Positions 33,707 to 46,254 of a DNA stretch of 64,000 nt are shown here, piece after piece. How positions within the stretch are numbered: the stretch's first letter is position 1; the number at the start of each line of letters is the position of its first letter. This stretch comes from Cinnamomum chago (lineage: Eukaryota > Streptophyta > Magnoliopsida > Laurales > Lauraceae). The notes under the pieces are model-generated. The model ran no database searches, was not told the origin of the DNA, and worked only from the letters and a program-made list of their open reading frames with translations. The stretch lies in the NCBI GenBank assembly GCA_038049695.1, contig CP142451.1, positions 11,778,001-11,842,000 of the forward strand. Reading direction: 5' to 3'. The translations under genes were made by a program, and so were the position numbers.

Positions 33707-36700
33707 TGCTAGTGGTAATGGATATGGCAGGGGAGAGGGTACTAGTGGTGGTGATGTTGGCCACCAACAAGTCATGTCACACCCCCAAAAGTTAAACCGG
33801 GGTTATGCGTGAGATTAGGGCCAATTTAAAATTTTCCAACATTAATTAAATGCAATTTGGCCCCAATCGTGTCCCATCTGAATCGAAGACCGCTGTGAGG
33901 TATAAACATTTCCTCAATAACATAAAACAAATAGCGGAAGCTTTTAAAACACAAGTGGTATCTTATAGATGTATAGTTTGAGAACACATACCGAATAACC
34001 TATTTAAAGTTTAAGTTTAAAACTGCCAACAAGTTATAATTACACAAATAGGCCACAACCAAGACTTGGCCTAATCAAAAGATAAAAGAACCAAAATATA
34101 AAGCTAATCCCAAAGGTGGAGGCTCTCGTATACGGGGTCAGTACGGCTATACTATGTCGTCCGTACTGTACTCAAGGAAGTCATCAGGCTGATCTGCCTG
34201 AACTTCTTCCGTCGTTTCTTCCCCCTCATAGTAGGGCTCGGTACCTATGCACCAAGAGTAGCATCATCAGACACAAAGGTCGGCAAGGAAATAGATATAT
34301 AATCATCAACGATATGCAGACTAAAGAGTATACGAATAGACCATATCATAAGAGATGCATAGCGTCATAACTGTAATAAACGCATAGCATAAGAATCATA
34401 AAAACAACTAACACACTTCTAACAAATAGGCAATTCACATAAGCTAATCACCACGGGATAGTTTCACTTGACCCTCCTGGCTCAACTTGAGAGCTGTGGT
34501 AGAGTAAAGCAATAGGCTCGGGATGAAACCCGGCAAGCAATCATATAATACCCTTAAAATAAAAATAAACAAAATCACATATCATTCTTCTTTCAGAACG
34601 GGTATCTGATGGTGTACATCCATCTAAAACATAAAAAGGTCGTACTGCGCAGACGTTCATTCCAAAGTCCTCACACAATTGGTGCCCCAAAAGTGCTGGG
34701 CGTTAACAGCTGAGTGATGCCTGACACAAGAGTTCTAAACATACAATAGTGAGGGCTAGGCTTTCCTGCGTGAGCAAGATTCATTAGTCAAAGAGAAACT
34801 ACCTTCAATCATCATATCTTACTTAATAATATCAAACTTCTTCATACTTCATAGGTAGTTCTCGACAAGCTTTTATAATCAAAGCCGTCTAGCCACAACA
34901 CTTCGGTCATACTTTGAAACAAACGGAACATCAAAAGGGATCATAAGTTCATCTTCTAAGTTCATTATATGATCCCAAACAAATCAAAACAAACGAAGCT
35001 AAAGAACATGGACGTTTCATGTGGAGAGTACCAAATGGTACAATTCAGAATCATAAGCGATAGACAATCCATTCCTAGGTCATTGTCATTCCCGGAGTCT
35101 CGTACAACTCCACTCAGTCAACGAAAGGAATTAGGGTTCGCGATACCCGAATAGAATCTCTTCGTGCAAAGATGTAAGGTGGTATCCCATTACCCTATTC
35201 AGTTCAAGATTGAAATGAATTGAAACCCGAGAAAACGGAAATAACTACGAGAACTCGTCTGCTCAAAACGTTCCTCGTACATAGTCAAATGAGTCCAAAA
35301 AGGGGTATCCAAGGTTCCACCAAAGTCCACCAAAAATGGGTAAAAATCCCCTTCCAGGAGGAATTCTGCACTAGCCAGGTCGCGCCCCCCCCCCCCCCCC
35401 CCCCCCCTCTTTTGGCAGGTCGACCCCCTTCACAGCAGCCAGGTCGACCCCCTGACCTGCGAAAACAGGGTGCAGGCCATGTTCTGGGACGAAATGGGAC
35501 TTTTCCCATTTCTTTCTTCTTGGACCTGATAAACAACATATGAAGGATGAAAAACACCTAAATTAAAAAGCATATAACTATCTAATCAACTCATCAAACT
35601 CTAAATCCATTTCTTTCAATTAATGAACCATATTATCATGTTTTCAATTTCTATGATATCAAATGAGCAAGGATGATCTAAAACATGATTGACTCATCCA
35701 AATCAAGGAAACAAACATATCAAGCAATAATATAACTATTCACTTGCCTTTGATGAAGAGCTTGACTCAAAACCAAAAAGAAATTGGAGAGGGAAGTCCT
35801 CCTTAAGCTCAAACTTGAGTAAATGGGTTCCAAACTCAAAACCTCACTACAAATGAAATGCAAGGGAAGAAATAAGCTTATCTACACCATTTCTAATCCA
35901 AAGGAAGCAAACTACTTAGGTCTAAAAGTTTGTAGAGCTTACCTTAGAATGGGTTGTAAAGGAAAAGCTTAGAAAATGGTATGGTTGTGATCTTGGGGGC
36001 TTGAGGAATATGATGAGTGGCTTGGATTCTTCGCCGGAGTTCCGGTACTTGTCGCCGGAGAAGAAAAAGAGGAAAGAAAGAAAGAGAGGAAGGGTCGGTT
36101 GCTACTGTGTGGTTGTGTTGAGTGAATGTAATGAAAGAGAAGGAGATAATAAAGGTGGGTTGGTGACCTAATTTAAGTGATGGGTTTTGGGCTTGGGCCT
36201 TTGGCTTTGGGCTTGGTTTGTTGGGTCAAGTTTCCGGGTCGGCCTACATATGCACTCGATGAATTCCGGGTCTCTTCGACGCGTCGAATCGAAACGCGAT
36301 TGAAGACTAAGGTTCATGAAACGAAGAAACCTACCTAATGCACCCAACTGACCAAAAACTCATAATCTCATAAATACCCCTTAAAAACTTTCCAAATCGC
36401 AAACCACCCCCCTGCACTATCCAAACGTACTCCGAATTGCGCGAGACTTCATACGCGAAGTCCACACGTCAAACCCGACTCGCTAAGACTCTAAACACAC
36501 TTACTAACTAATCAAGCAATTTAATATAATTAATAGGCCATTAGGGAGCGGGGTGTTACAAGTCATGTATCGTGATTACTATGTATTACATCCAAATCAG
36601 CAACTTGAACTTCCCCATGAATTTTATCCGCAGTACCATGACTACCCTCAGTCATCTCAGTCTTCTAATGACTCGGCTCACTTTATTAAGCAATCTTCGT

Positions 36701-36848
36701 TCCTCAACCACATCCACAGGCACAACAATTTTATGGGCACTATGGGAGTGGAGGTTATATAACACAACAATTTGGTGCCTTCTACCCTTCAAGAAATAAT
36801 GATGATGATGATAATATCGAGGTAGGACGTCACTCATTTTGGCATTAG
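33707..36848 (+). pseudogene. C-terminal exon of a hAT transposase, interrupted by a solo LTR
   Basis: After a TTTTCAG acceptor at about 33706 an open frame (ASGNGYGRGEGTSGG) runs to 33774, is broken by the LTR at 33775-36560, and resumes at 36566 (VMYRDYYVLHPNQQLELPHE). After one frameshift near 36700 it ends QFGAFYPSRNNDDDDNIEV, then GRHSFWH and a stop near 36848. A Gly/Tyr/Gln-rich tail, an acidic run and a terminal basic-SFW motif are what I know from the C-termini of plant BED-finger hAT transposases. The catalytic and dimerisation regions are absent. Confidence 0.6.
33775..36560. mobile_element. 2.8-kb solo LTR nested in the hAT element
   Basis: It begins TGTCACACCCC and ends GGGGTGTTACA, a TG..CA pair with an 11-base inverted terminus of the kind found in long Gypsy (chromovirus, Tekay/Del-like) LTRs. 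The 5-bp duplication AGTCA lies at 33770-33774 and 36561-36565, and the hAT exon reads through if the LTR and one repeat are removed. The length of 2786 bp suits that lineage. There is no internal coding region. A 21-base C run lies at about 35387-35407. The lineage is inferred from ends and length only. Confidence 0.85.
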
Positions 36849-37293
36849 GCACATGCACTAACTCTATTAGTATTTATTGCTTGATTGTAGACTTTAAATG
36901 TTTAAGTGTAAACTATTAACACTATTAGTTTGCCCAAAATTATGGTTGCATTATGTCAAATTTATGATATTTCAGTTTATTTTAGTATATACATCGATAC
37001 CACAATAAATACATGATGTTATGACTTGAGGGGACCGTTATTTTGCTTTTAAGTATGCATTAATGGAAAAAAAACATTAGTTTCTATCATTTTATAATAT
37101 TCTGGATTTTTTGGATATTTTTTCGAATTTTTTTGGGGTCAAATAAAAATTCACTCCGCGATGGGGCGCGATAACCGCGACGCGATGCCCGCGAACCGTG
37201 ATTTTAAACCATGCCCGTATCAAATTCTCTTTTCTCAAGAAGATGGTGGAATCTCTAAGAAAAACCCTAAAGGAAACTAGAAGAGAACTAGAA

Positions 37294-37298
<5 letters not shown>

Positions 37299-37334
<36 letters not shown>
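37299..37334. repeat. (GA)n microsatellite in solo LTR leader
   Basis: A pure GA run, read as CT on the LTR's own strand, just downstream of its TATA box. Confidence 0.9.
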
Positions 37335-37337
<3 letters not shown>

Positions 37338-39318
37338 TGTGCAACTCTTGCACAATCTTAGGGCCTTGGGCGTGAATCCCAATGCATGGAATAGTGTTGG
37401 ACGTCTAAGGCCTCCTCTCCCCTTTTTATAGAACTTAAGCAACCTCCTCCTTCTAATTAAAATAGAATTCTTACTTCCATAATAATTAGTTGCTTACTAA
37501 ATCACAATTAGAAGTCTTACTTCAAATATGATTAGTAACTTCCTCTTTTACTAATTAAAATAGAAGTCTCACTTCCATTAATAATTAGTAACTTACTATT
37601 ACTACTATTAGAAGTCTCACTTCAAATAGAAATAGTAACTTTACATTTCCTTTTAAAGTTCTACTATAATTAGTATCTATCTAATATCTTGGGCTAGCGT
37701 GGGGACCACTAGGGATTCCTTAGAAAGCTGGCTCCAACTGGGACACACGACCCCACATCTCATGTATAATCCGGGCCCACAGTTAATTGCAAATAACTTC
37801 ACTATATAAATGCAATTGAACTTCAGTCTTAGGAATATATTACAATGAAGACCCTAAACTTCTCAATTACCACAATAGGCCCCTCCATCTATATCCATGG
37901 ATCAATTGGACGTGTCCACCAAAATAGATCCATATCTTATTATCCTTGAGCCCCAATTAATTATAGTGATCGTTTGGTACCAATCAAATTAACTCTTAAT
38001 TGGATTGGGTGCGCACTTACTGATGATAAATCCATTAATTGGCACAAGGGGATATTAAAGATAGATTCCATTTTGACCATTGAATGTTCCCACAGCTCTA
38101 CTATCATGTACCCAAATCATCGAGGTGTTGACTTACAAGTGGTCTTACTCATTGGTGACTCAAAGCAAATGAATAGATAGAAACTTGAGTTCATTAATGT
38201 CTCAGGATTATGAGCTTATTGCTAGGGAATTATGAGAATAGACCTTAAAGTAAAGACAGTCTGTATAAGGTGCTTCTCATGGTCCTTCAATACATCAAAT
38301 GTACCAGCACCATGATCCAGAATCTTACATTCCGATGATCGAGACAAGTCACACTCTCATAGTGATCAAAGTGCTGCAACCTTGTCAGATGAGATGCCCA
38401 ATCTCATCACTGGTTGTGAAGATATTTAAGTATAAGATTTGGAATACATGTCTCATGTATGTAGATCTCATCCATACACATGTATTACATCTAGTATACT
38501 TGTGGACTCCGGTTCATCTCATGAACCATTATGTCATTCGTATTAGTTATGTGCAAACAAGTAATAAAACATCATTCATTTCATGAAAAGAAAGCAATAA
38601 TATATATTGATAAATAAAGAAATTAATCAATTTATTCATCATATACTGGTATTAAGACCATAAAACTAACACTTTAAATATATCGGAATACGTTTTACCG
38701 TTTCGTTTCGATTCCCAAGTTGCGTCCCTATGACTACATGTATGGTATTGATAAAAGTAATGGGAGCTTTTTGTGTGAAGACTATGGAATGTCATAGCCA
38801 AAATAAGGAAAACAACGCAGTCTTGAGAAGTAGGTGGTGATGAAAATGATACTCCAAAAGCGCCTGGTTTGCATCCATATTTGTATGATGTGGTAGGGTA
38901 GAAGTTGGGTAGGTTGAAGTTCTCATTGGTGAAGGGGTTAAAGAAAAAAAAATTGAGACTGATTATTATTCTGAGACAGTAGCTTTGAATATTGGAATGT
39001 TGCATCTAATAGTTCTGGGATGTAGGTAACATACTTCTTCTTAGATGATGGATCAAAGAAGTTACTAGTATGATTTTCTATGAACAAGAGGACTGGGGTC
39101 TTGGAAAAGCAGCAATGATGGGGCAGTAGTTTGCCATGACTTGCAAGTAATAGACATACTAACATGTTCTGCCGGAGTCAAGCGCCCTGTAACCAACATT
39201 AGAAGATCCATGGGGAGATCTGACCACTACACATTTTTTAAAACCCATAAGCTCTTCGACGCCATGTATCTTGGGCTAATGTCTTCTTCTCCACAATGGT
39301 TATTTCTTTGTCATCCAT

Positions 39319-39363
39319 AAACAACATATTTCCTGTAGGTAAGGCAAATTCATAGCATTATGA

Positions 39364-39395
<32 letters not shown>

Positions 39396-39605
39396 TCAAC
39401 ATCCTCAATGCATACAAAAAGTGTACAATTACATATGTATCCTCAATGCATACGAAAAGTGTACAATAACAGACGTCTTGCATGCGAGATGTAATATATT
39501 GCATTGTGTTATAATGATATCTATTAACTGGTTGAAGAAGTTTGAAAGAACACAAGACATTTTTAGTGGCTTATTTCTTATTTTTCAGAATATTTGAATA
39601 TATGA
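39319..39605 (-). repeat. Upstream region of the inverted F-box copy
   Basis: Reverse complement of the region upstream of F-box copy A (about 18122-18600), shortened, with TG and GA microsatellites at 39363-39394 where copy A has a TA run. It passes without a break into the inverted-repeat arm of segment B. Confidence 0.75.
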
Positions 39606-40269
39606 TTGTTGTTGGTAATGATGATGATAATGATCTAAATACATAACGATACATTTTTTTTAAATGACTTTCATGAAGGGGTTTTCTTTTCATATTGGAA
39701 AGATGATAAATTTCACTACAAAGGAAAGGGAATAATTCTTAACTGCTTTCCAAATTCTTAACTGCTTTCTAAAACACGTCATCTCCCTCTCTCCGATTAC
39801 ATGCTGGATGGTTGGCCCACCTCGCACGGATCCACCATCTAATTGGTCCTCCTTCGAATCTACGGATCAGATGGGTCATCGGGTGGCACACCTGAGTCTC
39901 GGTATTAACGTAAGAAAATCAAACCCTCACCTAATCCTCCCAACCAAACACACTGGAATTCAGAACCCACGATCTATGATCGTGGCCCAATGGGACCCAC
40001 TATCTTGTGCAGGCGGAACAATAACTGTGCATTTAGTGGTTGTGGTCCGTGCGTAGAACGGAGTGTTGCTAGTAATTTTTCTATAACAATGTTTCCAACC
40101 ACTTGCCCATAAAATTCTCCAACTATACATACCCCCTTTGTCTTGCAACCCTTCCTTCCATGAATTCCGTCCATGGGAGCACTCCTGATTTGTACCTTTA
40201 AGATGTGAATTGATTTCTAATGAACTGCATAAACAATAGGATTGTGTTTGGAAACCGTTGATTGGGTGC

Positions 40270-40566
40270 TAATGGATCGATCATATGTCTTTCCAGTTCC
40301 ACAAAAGCTCACCAAATAGAAACCAAACAGAAAGGACATTTGAGGTAGAAGTTACTGAATGGTACAGCCCATGCATGTAGTTTTAGTTTTATTCCCAGAA
40401 CTTTGAGTGGTACAGCCCATGTGATAGCAAAAGTTTTTCGGTTTTGAGATGGGGCAAGTGTTTGGAGCATGACTGGCCGGAGCCTCTTAATGGGAGCGGG
40501 CATTATATATAGGGGGATTCAGTGAGAGGTCCCTCAAAGTGAGACTTTGTTGCAAACAAGTCCACA

Positions 40567-40602
<36 letters not shown>

Positions 40603-41915
40603 ATGCAACCAAAGGTCCCTCACACACATTCTCATACCTGAAACGTCCAATTTACTCTTTCTTTAAATCATATCCTATGATTGGTGAGATATTCCATGAA
40701 TAATGGCCAACTACCATTTAATTGCCTACGATTAATGGAATCTCATTAATGAGATTTTCAAATAAATTCTAAAAACACACAAGTAAATTTTAAAATAACA
40801 CAAATAAATTAAAAAAAAAACAATAATTTTTAAATAGAAGCAATAAGTTTCAAAAGAACGCAGATAAATTTAAAAAGACGATAGAGAAACAATGAGAAGA
40901 AGACGATGGAGAAACAATCTTGATCTTGAGTGCGCTACTTCTCTGCCCTAAAACAGGGATCGATGTTCTCTATAGACCTGATCCCAGAGCTGCAAATCAA
41001 TCAGCAGCGACGCTAATTGAACCCCGACATCTGCAACTCAAGGAACGCAACTCTGTGCTCTGTCTTCTTCAACCACCTGCAACCGAAACTGAACCCAACC
41101 ACTGATCTGTGTTCTACAACTACGGAAGAATCTAAAGCAATAGTCAGCAGTAGAAGAAGAACCAAGGCGCTGCCCATCTCTTTCCTCTCTGATTTACACC
41201 CCGAGTCCCATTTTTCTACAGCAGTCGAACGTGTAGGCCCACCTAGATCTGTCGACTGCAACAAACTCTTGCTTTTTGGCTACTTCAGACAAAATCGAGA
41301 ATCCTCTGCACGTTCTTCTCAGGCGACTGGATTCCTACTCTTTTCTGCAACGAAGACGAAGTGCAGAAATCCGGATCAATCCTTAATCTGATCTATCGAG
41401 TCGTTTGAGAGGATTTAAGAAGGATGGAGGAGGGAAGATTTTAAATTTTAAAATTTAAAATTTATGCCTAAAACGGTTGAAAGGGCAAATTAGTCATAAA
41501 AAATGAAACCATATGGATGTAGGGACCTATGGCTGCAAACAGTCTAGCTGCTTGGATCAGAGTCCTTAAAAAGAATTTGCCTGGACTGGAAGCTGGATAA
41601 ATTCAATTTTAGAAACCCTTCGCTAATTATCTCTTATATATATACAAATCCTCTTTTTCAGTCCTCACACTTTCACTCCTAAAATAGAAGGCACTCATTG
41701 GTAGGATTCAATTAATTTCTAACGATTATTGTATATATATGGTAACCTCTAAATGGCCCCTACCTGCGTCAATTCTTATCAAGCTGCTCGGGATTTGAAT
41801 TTTGGATACGCCACATCTTCCCACTTGTATGTGGGCTTTCTTTCCGCTTGTGTGAGCTCTTTTTCTATTTGGGGCGAGAAACATTGACAAGCCATATAGA
41901 AGTGGGGGAAAATAC
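40270..41915. other. Repeat-rich unit of unknown nature, copy B
   Basis: Counterpart of 11438-13039 with a much longer A run (about 40567-40598). Open frames on both strands (40920-41391) are no better supported as genes than in copy A: the plus-strand frame differs in length between copies, which argues against a conserved protein. Confidence 0.4.
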
Positions 41916-43830
41916 GTTGGCCATGGCCCCAAGATATTTTAAAAATCTTACATAATAGGCCTCCCAAAAGAATCTTAATATTGAATAGAGAGAGAGACCT
42001 TGCTGGGAAAGGGAGAAAGAAAAAAGGTAGGGGAAGAGAAGGAGATCGTACCTCCAGCTACTGGTATATGTGGTGTCTTGGCGGCTGCTGTTGCTTCTTC
42101 TGCTCTCGTTATTTCCCCACCTTTTCTCCTTCCTGTTCTTACTCTTTTCCTTGCCCTGTCCGTTTTATGCAAAAACGACCTATAAAAAAAGGAAAGAGTC
42201 TGGATGGCATGAGGCACCTTCTTGGAGTCCCATTGGGAAAGGGCCACCTAACCCATATCCCATATCCCAGCCCCCGGGTCATGCTTACTATATCGAGCAT
42301 GGAGCACAAGTGGAATGCGTGGAACTTTAATATGGGTCCCACTTATTGATAATCTCCACTTATCAAAATAAATATGATTGCCTCCCATAACATATAACTC
42401 TAATTTTATTCCAAGTTGCTCAACTTACATAGAAATTTATAATATCACCAAATTTCACTTAGATATGTTTACGCTCACCATTGATTCCCATCGGTCATCA
42501 TTGAGGAAGAGCGGTTAAGATTTTTCTTAGGTGGGCCCTATAATGAATTCATAATCAATATGCCAATTCACTAGGGGCTTGTTTGGCGAATCTTATCTAT
42601 ATAATATAACATCTATATCATACAGATTTATTTCAAAAGGGCGGTTTCAAATAGATGTTTTCAAAATAGCCCGTTTGGTAAGACCAAAACCTATTTGAAA
42701 TAAATGTTCGGACTTCCAATGGTTTAGAACTTTTCATTAATTTTTTAAGATCTACCATGGTGAGCGTGAAGATAACTAAGTGAAATTTGGTGATATTATA
42801 TATTTCTATGTAAGTTCAGTGACTTGGGCTTCTTTTTTTTTTTTTCATTTAGGTTGGCCCTACTGCAGTGCCCATTACAAACAAGTTGCGCATCCTGAGA
42901 TGAGTTCTTAAATTATTTTAACATAAGTTCTATTTTAAGATTGAGCATATAACTAATAAGTAATTAGCATAATGTCATGCATTAATCATGTGATCAATTT
43001 TGTGGTGATGGTGAGATCAAATCATACTAGAATAAAATTGGAGTTATATGTTATTGGAGGCAATCACATTAATTTTGATCAGTGGAGAATGGGGATTATC
43101 AATAAGTGGGACCCATAATAAAGCTCCACACATTCAATTTTTTATTTATTTATTTTTTGCCAAGTCCACGCATTCCACTTATGCTCCATGCTCGATATAG
43201 TAAGCATGACCCGGGGGCTGGGATATGGGATATGGGTTAGGTGGCCCTTTCCCAATGGGACTCCAAGAAGGTGCCTCATGCCATCCGGGCTCTTTCCTTT
43301 TTTTTTGTAGGTCATCGAGCCTGAGAGGATCTATATATATAGTTTGCGTAAAACGGACAGGGCAGTAAAGAAGGGAACGGAAGAAGAAGATAAAGAAGGG
43401 AACGGAAGAAGAACTGGAAGGAGCAAAGGTGAGGAAATAACAAGAGCCAGAGGCAGCAGCCGCGGCCATGACACCACATAACCCAATAGCTGGAGGTACT
43501 CTCCCTCTCTCCCCCTACCTTTTTTTCGTTCTCCCTGTCCCTGCAGGCTGCAGGGTCTCACTCTATCAAATATTAATATTCTTTTGGGTTGCCTATTATG
43601 TAAGATTTTCAAAAAGCCTTGGGGCCAGGGACAGGCACAAGCATGTGGGTGAGGTCGCACCCCTTAAATCTTGGTATGTTTTAAAAAACTAAATAAAAGT
43701 CATGGATTCGCCCTCAAAATCCATATGAAAATTCTAGGTTTGCTCTCAAAACCAAACGATCTATTAAGGTCCGCACCCCTCAAACGAAAATATTGGGTCT
43801 GCCACTGATACTGATTGGGGCCATGGCTGA
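41915..43830. repeat. Long hairpin (inverted repeat), copy B, with full spacer
   Basis: The arms at about 41915-42290 and 43197-43830 correspond to those in copy A. The spacer here is about 900 bp instead of 100 bp, and its own outer parts are inverted repeats: ATGCTTACTATATCGAGCAT near 42283 recurs inverted near 43185. The hairpin was therefore originally longer, and copy A lost the inner part. A small hAT-like insertion sits in the right arm. Confidence 0.75.
43627..43814. mobile_element. Small hAT-like insertion in the hairpin arm, copy B
   Basis: Counterpart of 13944-14119, with the same TTGGGGCC duplication at 43619-43626 and 43815-43822. It keeps 10 or so bases at the left end (starting AGGGACAGGC) that copy A lost, and a few extra at the right. 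Confidence 0.7.
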
Positions 43831-44149
43831 CCTTTTTTTTTTTTTTTTCGCTCTTTTTTACATGGCGTGTCAATATTTCTTAATGGCTGATGTTTTAATA
43901 TGGCCTATGTTTTAATGTGGAAAGTATCATCCAAAAAAACTTTCCCAAGCCTTTACAGTTGGGAGTGTTCCACTAACTGTTTTCTTATTTATTGAATTGA
44001 AATTCCAAGGTATTCTACAGATAAAATTGAAGAAACTATCGGCACATGTGATGGATCATATACAGGTGGGACCCAATCGTAGAATTGGCGCCCCTCACAC
44101 TACTCACAATATTAGATTAAATATTGTGAAATGTCGTTTTTCTTTTAAA

Positions 44150-44283
44150 TAGATGCCTTGGACGTCGCCTGTTTCCGTTTTTGCGGGCTGCTTATGGCCT
44201 TCCCACTTGAGTTGGCTTTCTTTTCGTGTGTACGTAGGCTCTTTTTTTAATCCCGTCTCCCTTGGCTAGGGTAAAAAAAAAAA
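44150..44283 (+). repeat. SINE-like dispersed repeat, 3' tail, copy B
   Basis: Counterpart of 14455-14592, ending in an A run after CCCTTGGCTAGGGT. Confidence 0.5.
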
Positions 44284-45111
44284 TGGAGTAAGCTTGAGCT
44301 TGGCTGGTTCAATGTTTTTACACATGCGTTTTATATAACTATACATATTTTTAACGATATATGTAATAACGCATTTCATATGGAGCCCACATTTATGAAA
44401 GGCCTTGTTTCCAATCAATATTGAAATTGCAAAAACAGAAACTGTTTGCTGACAATTGCAACATTTTGAAATGCTAAGATGTTACAAGACTTGGATTTGT
44501 TATTGCACGCAGGCTAGAGAACCTTGCAACATAAAAAGACTTGGGGATTAAAATAGGGAAAATAAATGGCTCTGGGGTTCTGAATGCAATTCAGTGTTAT
44601 GTATTTAGATCATTATCATCACCATTTCCAACAACAATCCTATATTCAAATATCCTGGAAAAAAAAAACAACTAAGCCACTAAAAATGTCTTAGGTTCTT
44701 TCAAAATCCATCAAGTTAAAGATTTCAAGACGTGTGTAATTGTAAGGCATCAAATCAATAGACAATAAAATATAAGGGGTTATGATAGTATTTTGTCTTT
44801 AGTGAATTGGTAGAAAATCTTTTCAACTTTTTTGTGTAAAAAGTGAGTATTTTTTTTTTTTAGTAGATAAAGGAGATTGACTTTTTTACTTGTTTTTTTT
44901 TAAAAGAAAACTATCAAAATGTGTATTTTTGATGTAACATTTTATCTAAAAAATAGAGACTTTACCTTACTTTTACTAATCTAGTAAATTCCCAAACAGA
45001 TATATACATATATATATATATGTAATTGTACACTTTTTGTATGCATCAAGGTTGTTGGTCTCTCTCTCATAATGCTATGAATTTGCCTTACCTGCAGGGA
45101 ATATATTGTTT

Positions 45112-46254
45112 ATGGATGACAAAGAAATAACTATTGTGGAGAAGAAGACATTAGCCCAAGATACATGGCATAAAAAAACTAATGGGGTTTTAAAAAGTGT
45201 ACAGTGGTCAGATCTCCCCATGGATCTTCTAATGTTGGTCACAGAGCGATTGACTCCAGCAGATCACGTTCGTATGTCTATTACTTGCAAGTCATGGCAA
45301 TGTACTGCCCCATCATTGTTGTTTTCCAAGACCCCAGTCCTCTTGTTCATAAAAAATCATACTAGCAACTTCTTTGATCCATCATCTAAGAAGAAGTATG
45401 TTACCTACATCCCAGAACTATTAGATGCGACATTCCATTATTCAAAAGGTGGTTGGTTGCTGCTGTCTCAGAAAACTAATCAGTTGCAATTTTTTTTCTT
45501 TAACCCCTTGACCAATGAGAAGATCAACCTACCCAACTTCTACCCTACCACTACATACAAATATGGATGCAAACCAGGCGCTTTTGTGGTGTCATTTTCA
45601 TCACCACCTACTTCTCAAGACTGCGTTGTTTTCGTTATTTTGGCTATGACATTCCATTGTCTTCACACAAAAAGCTCCCATTACTTTTATGGATACCATA
45701 CATGTAGTCATAGGGACACAACTTGGGAATGGAAACGGAACACTGATTCGTATTCCGATATTTTTAAAGATCTTTTTCAATGTCCGCCAGCTTGTTATAA
45801 GAACCAACTTCATTTTAATAGGTGGTTTTTTTATCTAAACACAGTAGGTACTTTAGCCGTCATAACTCTCGCCAAAAAGACTACTAAGATCCAAATTATT
45901 CAAAAACCGAGACTTATGTCCTCATGTAAGCACTATGATTGTTATTTAGTTGAGTCCCAAGGAGAGATTTTATCAATCTTTTGTTGTGACGATCAAACTA
46001 GAGTCTTTCAGCTGGATCGTAGTGTGGCCTTTAAGGGTCTGCTCGCGGAGACATGGATCGAGTTGGAGAGCTTACAAGACAATATGTTGTATCTCGATCG
46101 ATTAGTATCTCTATCTACAGTAGTGAGAGGAATGGGCAATAGGATTTTCTTTCCTACAATTGAAAGCGGCTGCAATGATCTCGAAGAACCTGCGAGACGG
46201 ATTTGGATTGACCTGAACTGCATTGAAGACCAAGTGAGAAGAAAAACCCTTTGA
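45112..46254 (+). CDS. F-box/DUF295 domain protein, intact copy B
   Basis: An uninterrupted frame of 380 residues from the ATG at 45112. An F-box lies at about residues 31-70 (WSDLPMDLLMLVTERL, then SITCKSWQ), followed by the plant DUF295 layout: FFDPSSKKKYV, GGWLLLSQ, FFFNPLTNEKINLPNF, and a C-terminal region with GNRIFFPTIE. Family knowledge suggests a substrate-recognition subunit of an SCF ubiquitin ligase, with the F-box binding SKP1; the substrate is unknown. No signal peptide or membrane segment is evident. The frame has no stop where copy A has TAG. An upstream ctgcag acceptor-like site may mean a further 5' exon. The inverted relative at 32482-39318 faces this gene, so hairpin or antisense transcripts could affect it. 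Fewer than 400 bp separate its stop from the 5' LTR of the Gypsy element. Confidence 0.85.
   Translation: MDDKEITIVEKKTLAQDTWHKKTNGVLKSVQWSDLPMDLLMLVTERLTPADHVRMSITCKSWQCTAPSLLFSKTPVLLFIKNHTSNFFDPSSKKKYVTYIPELLDATFHYSKGGWLLLSQKTNQLQFFFFNPLTNEKINLPNFYPTTTYKYGCKPGAFVVSFSSPPTSQDCVVFVILAMTFHCLHTKSSHYFYGYHTCSHRDTTWEWKRNTDSYSDIFKDLFQCPPACYKNQLHFNRWFFYLNTVGTLAVITLAKKTTKIQIIQKPRLMSSCKHYDCYLVESQGEILSIFCCDDQTRVFQLDRSVAFKGLLAETWIELESLQDNMLYLDRLVSLSTVVRGMGNRIFFPTIESGCNDLEEPARRIWIDLNCIEDQVRRKTL

Larger units (their letters stand above)
33283..37213 (+). mobile_element. hAT transposon deletion derivative
   Basis: A perfect 8-bp duplication, CCCGTATC, flanks it (33275-33282 and 37214-37221). The ends TAGAGTTTAAAATAACGG and, inverted, CATGGTTTAAAATCACGG match at 14 of 18 positions. 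Just inside the left end the motif AACGGCCGTTA is repeated many times in both orientations (33296-33475), as expected of subterminal transposase-binding sites. Without the 2.8-kb LTR nested in it the element is about 1.1 kb, too short for a transposase gene. Only the last exon of that gene remains (next entry). Confidence 0.85.
32951..38671 (-). mobile_element. Solo LTR inserted in the inverted F-box copy
   Basis: Removing the nested hAT element leaves about 1782 bp starting TGTTAG and ending CCAACA on the minus strand, the TG..CA form of an LTR. Flanking pentamers are CTTTA (38672-38676) and GTTTA (32946-32950), one base different. The intact F-box gene reads CTTTA once at this point. A TATA box (TCTATAAAAAGGGG on the minus strand, about 37422-37435) sits upstream of a CT-rich leader, as in U3/R. 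There are no gag or pol remains, so this is a solo LTR left by LTR-LTR recombination. I cannot assign the superfamily from the LTR alone. Confidence 0.8.
32482..39318 (-). pseudogene. Inverted third copy of the F-box/DUF295 gene, split by nested insertion
   Basis: The minus strand from the ATG at 39318 down to 38672, and again from 32950 to about 32482, encodes the same F-box/DUF295 protein as 18603-19745 and 45112-46254. The 5' part holds the F-box and DUF295 core but has small deletions (GGW is lost) and frame changes; the 3' part retains WIELESLQDNM and GNRIFFPTIE. The two parts are separated by a 5721-bp insertion placed within the stretch corresponding to residues IFKDLFQC. Flanking homology continues to about 32180 on one side and 39605 on the other. 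This is the outer arm of a large inverted duplication facing the intact gene at 45112. Confidence 0.88.

Noticed and set aside
35280..35560. Overlapping frames with poly-Pro or poly-Gly runs (35220-35543 plus, 35285-35557 minus)
   Set aside because: Both are created by the 21-base C run of the solo LTR and have no domain.
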